Positions 6,310-9,716 of a stretch of 9,716 nucleotides of DNA are shown here, one piece after another; positions within the stretch are counted from its first letter, which is position 1; every line of letters begins with the position of its first letter. Below the pieces are notes generated by a model that saw only the letters and a list, made by a program, of their open reading frames with translations, ran no database searches and was not told the DNA's origin. The DNA is from CAYXZQ01 sp964469935 (lineage in GTDB: Archaea > Nanobdellota > Nanobdellia > Woesearchaeales > DSVV01). The stretch covers positions 1 to 9,716 of the forward strand of contig CAYXZQ010000048.1 of NCBI GenBank assembly GCA_964469935.1, given 5' to 3'. The translations under genes were made by a program, and so were the position numbers.

Positions 6310-7020
6310 TTATTTCCTCTTGCCGGTCCTTCTCGGCCTGACCTTTCCGACTTTTGCTCCCGGTGGGGCATGTTTCCTTGCGATGGTCGGTCTCCCTTTC
6401 TTGCTGGACCTGCTTGTACCGTGCGGATGATCGACAGCATTCATCGCAATCCCGCTCGTCTTCGGATACAGCCTGTTCCTTGCGCGCATCTTGTAGTGTC
6501 TTCTGCCTGCCTTGTAGAAGGGTTTCTCAGTCCTTCCGGAGCCTGCGATGACTCCGATGTTTGCCCTGCAGTCGGGATTGAACCTCTTCTCCTTCTTCGA
6601 CGGGAGCATGACAACCACGCTGCCAGGGTTTCTTGCCACCACCCTTGCCGAGAGCCCTGTGCTCCTGACGAATTTTCCGCCGTCGCCGGGCTGGTTCTCG
6701 ATATTATATACCAACGTGCCTTCAGGGATATGCCTGAGAGCGACGCAGCTGCCTTTGCTCGGATCTGCCCCGCCCGTGCTAATCTCTTGGTCAACCCGTA
6801 TCCCTTCAGGCGCTATTATATAGCTTGTGTCTCCGTTTCCGTACATTACCTTTGCGAGAGGGCTCGTGTGGCCTGGGCAGTGGACTATGTCCACAATCTT
6901 GCCAGTGACCGCATCATCCTTTTTTGCGAGGTGCCTGACTGCAGTCCTGAACCTGTGGCTTGGGGACCTGTATGTAGGCGAGCCCTTTCCCCTCCTCTGC
7001 TGGATTATCCTCTTTCCCAT
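6310..7020 (-). CDS. rpl2: Large-subunit ribosomal protein uL2
   Basis: L2 is the most conserved large-subunit protein; it supports the peptidyl-transferase centre and subunit association. The 236-residue product has archaeal length. The N-terminus GKRIIQQRRGKGSPTYRSPSHRF is typical. VRSTGLSARVVARNPGSVVVMLPSKKEKRF is the conserved beta-barrel area, and the C-terminal loop GIAMNAVDHPHG (191-201) corresponds to the segment near the peptidyl-transferase centre. After that loop the sequence is TSRSSKKGRP rather than the usual glycine-rich stretch, before rejoining the family at HAPPGAKVG. The ATG at 7020 follows the L23 stop by 7 nt. Confidence 0.97.
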   Translation of the reverse strand: MGKRIIQQRRGKGSPTYRSPSHRFRTAVRHLAKKDDAVTGKIVDIVHCPGHTSPLAKVMYGNGDTSYIIAPEGIRVDQEISTGGADPSKGSCVALRHIPEGTLVYNIENQPGDGGKFVRSTGLSARVVARNPGSVVVMLPSKKEKRFNPDCRANIGVIAGSGRTEKPFYKAGRRHYKMRARNRLYPKTSGIAMNAVDHPHGTSRSSKKGRPTIARKHAPPGAKVGKVRPRRTGKRK

Positions 7021-7027
7021 CTGGTCA

Positions 7028-7288
7028 TCACATCATGCCGAGCTTTGTCGCAAGGTCTATTGCGGGATTGTCGTCCGCAAGCCTCACGTATGCCTTTTTC
7101 TCTCCTGTATTCGTTATCATGGTGGTGATCTTTGTTATCTTTACGTCAAATGCCTCTTCGATGGCTTTCTTTATCTCATCCTTCCTTGCCTTCCTGTCCA
7201 CGAAGAACACAAGCTTGTTCTCGCTGTCCATCAGCCTTATGGATTTCTCTGTCCCTGAAGGGTATCTTATAATTTTGAGATTGTCCAT
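7028..7288 (-). CDS. rpl23: Large-subunit ribosomal protein uL23
   Basis: L23 sits at the tunnel exit and docks SRP and other nascent-chain factors. From the ATG at 7288 it has 86 residues, the typical archaeal length. It starts MDNLKIIRYPSGTEKSIRLM and includes the conserved strand and helix segments LVFFVDRKARKDEIKKAIE and VKITKITTMIT, ending ATKLGMM. AGGTGA at 7297-7302 lies 8 nt upstream of this ATG. The in-frame GTG at 7300 lies within the Shine-Dalgarno and is not a credible start. It is one nucleotide away from the L4 stop. Confidence 0.95.
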   Translation of the reverse strand: MDNLKIIRYPSGTEKSIRLMDSENKLVFFVDRKARKDEIKKAIEEAFDVKITKITTMITNTGEKKAYVRLADDNPAIDLATKLGMM

Positions 7289-7289
7289 C

Positions 7290-8276
7290 TTAATTCTCAC
7301 CTGCGGGCATTGCCTTCTCCACCTTATTCTCTGCAGGCGCCTTCTTCATATCGTCATCAGCCTTTTTCGGCTTTGGTGCTGAAACCTGTCTTTTAACGAC
7401 CACAGGTTTTGCTGCTTTTTTTACAGGGGCCTTCTTCTTCTCTTCCCTTGTCTTCACAGTCCTTGCTTTGTCCATGAACAGCTGCTCCTTTTCCATCCTC
7501 TCCAGCGCCTTGTCAGTGAAGAGCGACATCCTTCCGGGCTTGATCCCCATTGCCAGGGCTCCTGCATTGAGCTTGTCCACCTTTATTATCTCGATACCTG
7601 GAATGTTCTTCGCTGATTTCATAAGGCTGCATTTGTCCGATACTATGATTAAGGGGCCTGTCTTCTTCCTGTATTTCCTTCCCCTGAGCGTCCCTTTGCC
7701 CGGCCGGATCTTCTTTACGCTCACCCTGCTCAGCTCTTCAGCAAGCCCAAGCTTCTCGAGTATCGATATGGCGTCTTTTGTCTTCTCGACAGATTCTATC
7801 TTGGAGTCGATTATGAACGGGTACTGATCAGGCACCTTGTGTCCACGCCCCTGGACAAGAGGCTTTATCATCGTGGCACTAAGAGCCGAGCGTATTGCCT
7901 TTCTCCTCTCCTTGATATTGAGCTTCCTGGACCACACTTTCTCTGCCTTTGGGGGGTGGGCCCTCCTTCCTTTGACTGTTCCCGGGGCGAATGCACCGAC
8001 CCAGTTGAGCCTTGTACCTCTCCTCGAGAGGATCTTCCTTGGAACCCTTGATATACCGAATCCGTACGAGCCCCTGTACTTGTGCCTTCTCCTTGATAAT
8101 TCTGCTGATGCCCGCTTTCCTGCCATGGGGTCTGCGCCGTATGGCTGCCTTGAGTTGGACTCAATCGCAAGGACTGCCCTCTTTACTAGGTCTGTGCGTA
8201 TCTCTTCGCTGAACTGGGGCGGCAGCTCTTTTCTGCCGATCTCAGTCTTTGCCTGGTTCATTATTGCGAGTTTCAT
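7290..8276 (-). CDS. rpl4: Large-subunit ribosomal protein uL4 (L1e/L4 type) with lysine/alanine-rich tail
   Basis: L4 reaches into the 50S and lines the exit tunnel opposite L22. The archaeal/eukaryotic type is recognisable from the N-terminus, with ELPPQFSEEIRTDLVKRAV. The extended tunnel loop follows, with RHKYRGSYGFGISRVPRK and FAPGTVKGRRAHPPKAEKVW, and then the C-terminal globular part. Archaeal L4 is usually about 250-260 residues. Here residues 271-328 form an additional Lys/Ala/Pro-rich tail after ALERMEKEQLFMDK. The ATG at 8276 overlaps the L3 stop by 4 nt (ATGA), so translation is coupled. The Shine-Dalgarno signal is weak. Confidence 0.96.
   Translation of the reverse strand: MKLAIMNQAKTEIGRKELPPQFSEEIRTDLVKRAVLAIESNSRQPYGADPMAGKRASAELSRRRHKYRGSYGFGISRVPRKILSRRGTRLNWVGAFAPGTVKGRRAHPPKAEKVWSRKLNIKERRKAIRSALSATMIKPLVQGRGHKVPDQYPFIIDSKIESVEKTKDAISILEKLGLAEELSRVSVKKIRPGKGTLRGRKYRKKTGPLIIVSDKCSLMKSAKNIPGIEIIKVDKLNAGALAMGIKPGRMSLFTDKALERMEKEQLFMDKARTVKTREEKKKAPVKKAAKPVVVKRQVSAPKPKKADDDMKKAPAENKVEKAMPAGEN
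7297..7302 (-). promoter_or_regulatory. Ribosome-binding site for uL23
   Basis: AGGTGA on the minus strand inside the last codons of L4, 8 nt before the L23 ATG at 7288. It fixes the L23 start at the ATG and not the overlapping GTG. Confidence 0.6.
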
Positions 8277-9265
8277 TTTCTCTGCTTGGATTCAAGGCTT
8301 ATGTATTTTATCTGTGGCCTCTCTTTCGGCAACTTCGGGTTCGGCCTCCTGGCATTTGTGATCTTTATCATCCTCTTTGCCGGGCCCCCGACAGAGCCTT
8401 TTACAAGTATGTAGGGGTTCTTCACGACCCCGTATCTCACGAAGCCGCCCTTTGGATTTATCTCCTCAGGCTTGTCAGATATCTTGAGCAGCCACTTGTT
8501 CCACTCGTTCCTTGCATGGTAGCCCATCTTGCCTGCATGTGCGACCCTGTACATGAAATGGCCCTGGGCTTTCCAGCCGCCGAGCGAACCGGGCCCCCTC
8601 TTGACTTTTTCTGACTTATGAGACCTCAGCCCCACTCCGAACCTCTTCACAGGGCCCTGAAATCCCTTGCCGCCTGTCACCGAGTGGATGTCAAGCTGGG
8701 CGCCTTCTGAAAATACTTCATCGACCCGTATCTCTTTTCCGAGCCTCTCTTTTGCATAGTTGAATTTCTCCTCGATGCTTCCTTCAAGCCCGAGCTCGAA
8801 AATCTCAGGCTTCTTCTTGCCGATGCCTGTCCTTGACGGCATGGTATATACATTGAGCCGGATATCGTCGCATTCAGCGAGATTCACTGCATCAAGCTTT
8901 GCCTCATCGGTCTTTTTCGGGACTTTGATTTTCCTGCCGAGTTCCTTGTCAACCTTGCCGAAGACCTCGAATGCGACTTTAAGACCGTACGCGTCTTTTT
9001 TATAGAACCTGACCGAAGCGACTTTGATAGGAGGGCATTCTATGACTGTGATGGGGATTGCAACATCCAGCATCTCGCCTTTCTTCGATAGGTGGTTCTT
9101 GGCAGATATTATCATGGTGGTCATGCCTGCCTTGTAGCCTGCAAATCCGACCGGGCCCGGCTTTCCCGAGCCAGCCCATGACCTGACCCTGGCATACTGC
9201 CTCTTGGCCCTTTTCCTCGGCCAGTACTGCATCGAGCCTTTTCTTGGCGATCTTGTTGATGGCAT
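8273..9265 (-). CDS. rpl3: Large-subunit ribosomal protein uL3, first gene of the operon
   Basis: L3 initiates 50S assembly and sends a loop toward the peptidyl-transferase centre. The 330-residue archaeal/eukaryotic form starts MPSTRSPRKGSMQYWPRKRA, with GFAGYKAGMTTMI at 40-52. The tip region is GGKGFQGPVKRFG at 198-210, followed by GPGSLGGW and AGKMGYH. Length is normal for archaea. No coding sequence precedes it on this strand; a 306-nt non-coding region separates it from the divergent tRNA, so it is likely the promoter-proximal gene. Only a weak purine-rich sequence (AGAG) lies before the ATG. A TATA-like box about 50 nt upstream would leave a short leader. Confidence 0.97.
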   Translation of the reverse strand: MPSTRSPRKGSMQYWPRKRAKRQYARVRSWAGSGKPGPVGFAGYKAGMTTMIISAKNHLSKKGEMLDVAIPITVIECPPIKVASVRFYKKDAYGLKVAFEVFGKVDKELGRKIKVPKKTDEAKLDAVNLAECDDIRLNVYTMPSRTGIGKKKPEIFELGLEGSIEEKFNYAKERLGKEIRVDEVFSEGAQLDIHSVTGGKGFQGPVKRFGVGLRSHKSEKVKRGPGSLGGWKAQGHFMYRVAHAGKMGYHARNEWNKWLLKISDKPEEINPKGGFVRYGVVKNPYILVKGSVGGPAKRMIKITNARRPNPKLPKERPQIKYISLESKQRK

Positions 9266-9311
9266 TTTATTCTCTATTTGACAAAATAATCGATATCCTG
9301 TCCTTGATTTA

Positions 9312-9320
9312 CTTTAAAAA
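9312..9320 (-). promoter_or_regulatory. Candidate TATA box for the ribosomal operon (proximal)
   Basis: The minus strand reads TTTTTAAAG, centred about 50 nt before the L3 ATG. With the usual archaeal spacing of about 26 nt, transcription would start near 9290, leaving a leader of about 25 nt. An A-rich segment (CAAATAGG) upstream could serve as a BRE. This is a sequence-only guess, and a distal alternative exists at 9477-9484. Confidence 0.4.
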
Positions 9321-9346
9321 GCCTATTTGCGGTGTTTTCCAAAGAA

Positions 9347-9368
9347 AGAGTTCAAAAAGACAAACTCT
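9347..9368 (-). repeat. Small hairpin, 6-bp stem
   Basis: AGAGTT at 9347-9352 pairs with AACTCT at 9363-9368 across a 10-nt loop. It lies directly beside the hairpin at 9372-9390. Alone it is weak and could be chance in AT-rich DNA. Confidence 0.4.
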
Positions 9369-9371
9369 GTA

Positions 9372-9390
9372 CTGAAAAACTCCTTTTCAG
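9372..9390 (-). repeat. Perfect 7-bp hairpin with GGAG in the minus-strand loop
   Basis: CTGAAAA at 9372-9378 is exactly complementary to TTTTCAG at 9384-9390, with a 5-nt loop. Read as minus-strand RNA, the loop is GGAGU. Whether it is transcribed depends on which L3 promoter is used. Confidence 0.5.
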
Positions 9391-9410
9391 GCTTCGTTTG
9401 GTGATTTTCC

Positions 9411-9444
9411 AGTGTTTAATGCCTTAACGGTTGTTTTAAACACT
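9411..9444. repeat. 9-bp inverted repeat upstream of the operon
   Basis: AGTGTTTAA at 9411-9419 is perfectly inverted as TTAAACACT at 9436-9444, with a 16-nt spacer. The half-site GTGTTTA recurs at 9474-9480, next to a TATA-like palindrome. This could be an operator for a dimeric regulator or a stem in a leader RNA. No function can be assigned from the sequence. Confidence 0.5.
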
Positions 9445-9476
9445 CTTGACTGATTTTTGGTCTGAAATTGCGGGTG

Positions 9477-9484
9477 TTTATAAA
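9477..9484 (-). promoter_or_regulatory. Candidate distal TATA box for the ribosomal operon
   Basis: TTTATAAA is a palindromic TATA-like octamer. Read on the minus strand it would start transcription near 9455 and give a leader of about 190 nt containing the inverted repeat and both hairpins. Because it is palindromic it does not fix direction. Confidence 0.3.
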
Positions 9485-9513
9485 TATTATGGTTTTATAT
9501 GAGCATTCTCACA

Positions 9514-9523
9514 ATATTTAAAA
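9514..9523 (+). promoter_or_regulatory. Candidate TATA box for tRNA-Arg
   Basis: ATATTTAAAA on the plus strand is centred about 53 nt before the mature tRNA 5' end. Archaeal spacing predicts initiation near 9545, leaving a 5' leader of about 27 nt for RNase P to remove. The closer TATATAA at 9552-9558 would place the start inside the tRNA, so it is less likely. Confidence 0.4.
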
Positions 9524-9591
9524 ACAAATCATGAACTCTTGGGAGATATTGTATATAACATATTTACTTATGGACCTGTAGCATAGGCTGG

Positions 9592-9638
9592 ATACCGGCA
9601 AATCCGCAGGATTTGACTGTACTCTGCCGGTAGGACAA
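9592..9638 (+). other. 47-nt D-loop intron of tRNA-Arg (between positions 19 and 20)
   Basis: The insertion interrupts the D-loop; direct repetition of ATA at its ends means the boundary could shift by up to 3 nt. With cuts after G9591 and A9638 it fits archaeal splicing geometry. The 5' bulge is GGA (9590-9592) and the 3' bulge is AAA (9637-9639). The central helix GGCT (9586-9589) with GGAC (9633-9636) has one G-A mismatch and one U-G wobble. Then comes a perfect 8-bp stem, TACCGGCA (9593-9600) with TGCCGGTA (9625-9632). A smaller hairpin (AAATCC 9600-9605 with GGATTT 9609-9614) is an alternative fold in the loop. Confidence 0.75.
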
Positions 9639-9657
9639 ATAATGCGACGGCCTTCTA

Positions 9658-9677
9658 AGGGCATCTGCCCTGAAGCA
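9658..9677 (+). other. 20-nt canonical anticodon-loop intron of tRNA-Arg (37/38)
   Basis: The bulge-helix-bulge is clear. The central helix is CTTC (9652-9655) with GAAG (9672-9675), the 5' bulge TAA (9656-9658) and the 3' bulge CAA (9676-9678). The intron-side stem is GGGC (9659-9662) with GCCC (9667-9670), closed by an ATCT tetraloop. Cuts after A9657 and A9677 restore the loop CTTCTAA. A9658 could instead pair with T9671, which would shorten the 5' bulge to 2 nt. Confidence 0.88.
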
Positions 9678-9716
9678 AGCCGTAGATCGAGGGTTCGAAT
9701 CCCTCCAGGTCCGTTT

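Larger units (their letters stand above)
9266..9571. other. Non-coding divergent intergenic region
   Basis: This 306-nt AT-rich stretch separates the minus-strand ribosomal operon from the plus-strand tRNA. I see no credible reading frame in it. It contains several TATA-like sequences in both orientations (9312-9320, 9477-9484, 9494-9500, 9514-9523, 9552-9558), a 9-bp inverted repeat (9411-9444), two hairpins (9347-9368 and 9372-9390), and a near-repeat GGTG(A)TTTTCCA at 9331-9341 and 9400-9411. It most likely carries the promoters of both transcription units and perhaps a structured leader. Confidence 0.7.
9572..9713 (+). tRNA. tRNA-Arg (anticodon UCU) with two introns
   Basis: Decodes AGA, and AGG by wobble. 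The acceptor stem GGACCTG (9572-9578) pairs fully with CAGGTCC (9706-9712), with discriminator G at 9713 and no encoded CCA. The D stem is GCAT (9581-9584) with ATGC (9642-9645). The anticodon stem is ACGGC (9647-9651) with GCCGT (9679-9683), with anticodon TCT at 9654-9656. The T arm is GAGGG-TTCGAAT-CCCTC (9689-9705). The gene spans 142 nt. Removing a 47-nt D-loop insertion and a 20-nt intron at 37/38 leaves a regular 75-nt tRNA with D-loop AGGCTGGATA, G18-G19 and a G15-C48 pair. It is divergent from the ribosomal operon. Confidence 0.93.

Noticed and set aside
6370..7128. Plus-strand 252-codon open frame opposite L2 and L23
   Set aside because: It lies antisense to two clear ribosomal genes; there is no recognisable domain, and its length is explained by GC-richer coding on the other strand.
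9372..9390. Hairpin as an intrinsic terminator
   Set aside because: It lies upstream of both transcription units, and no gene ends into it.
9552..9558. TATATAA as the tRNA promoter
   Set aside because: It is only about 17 nt from the mature 5' end, which would place the transcription start inside the tRNA.
1..9716. CRISPR array, insertion sequence, toxin-antitoxin or defence genes
   Set aside because: No regular repeats, transposase motifs or terminal inverted repeats; every long stretch is accounted for by ribosomal operon genes or the tRNA.

Overview
The window is a tightly packed archaeal ribosomal-protein operon (S10/spc type) on the minus strand, with one divergent tRNA gene on the plus strand at the right edge. 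The archaeal assignment rests on four things: archaeal/eukaryotic-type proteins (eS4, SUI1/aIF1, the RNase P subunit Rpp29), archaeal gene order (L29-SUI1-Rpp29-S17 and L24-S4e-L5-S14-S8-L6), AT-rich TATA-like promoter boxes, and a tRNA interrupted by introns with bulge-helix-bulge geometry. Lysine-rich tails and generally compact genes hint at a DPANN-like lineage, but this is a guess the sequence alone cannot settle.

Layout, in transcription order from right to left: uL3 (9265-8273), uL4 (8276-7290), uL23 (7288-7028), uL2 (7020-6310), uS19 (6298-5921), uL22 (5919-5110), uS3 (5144-4317), uL29 (4320-4117), SUI1/aIF1 (4120-3809), RNase P Rpp29 (3809-3561), uS17 (3604-3215), uL14 (3213-2812), uL24 (2800 or 2806 to 2399), eS4 (2402-1704), uL5 (1707-1189), uS14 (1186-956), uS8 (944-552) and uL6 (545 to the window edge, missing only its last residues). 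All 18 genes touch or nearly touch. Five junctions are 4-nt ATGA overlaps, two overlaps are long (35 nt at L22/S3 and 44 nt at Rpp29/S17), and no gap exceeds 11 nt. This implies one polycistronic mRNA with translational coupling.

Positions 9266-9571 are the only long non-coding stretch. They hold candidate TATA boxes for both directions, a 9-bp inverted repeat and two small hairpins. These may form a structured leader or regulatory region for the operon.

At 9572-9713 lies a complete tRNA-Arg(UCU) gene with two insertions. A 47-nt insertion sits in the D-loop and a 20-nt intron sits at the usual 37/38 position. Both can be folded into bulge-helix-bulge-like structures. Removing them gives a normal 75-nt tRNA without an encoded CCA end.

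Functionally the window is nearly all translation machinery: large- and small-subunit proteins that build the peptidyl-transferase region (L2, L3, L4, L14), the exit tunnel (L4, L22, L23, L29) and the 30S head and body (S3, S19, S14, S8, S17, S4e), plus a start-codon selection factor, a tRNA 5'-processing subunit and a tRNA. I do not see a clearly new system. The most notable items are the two-intron tRNA, the three consecutive-region proteins with long basic tails, the Rpp29/S17 overlap with a TTG start, and the structured upstream region.
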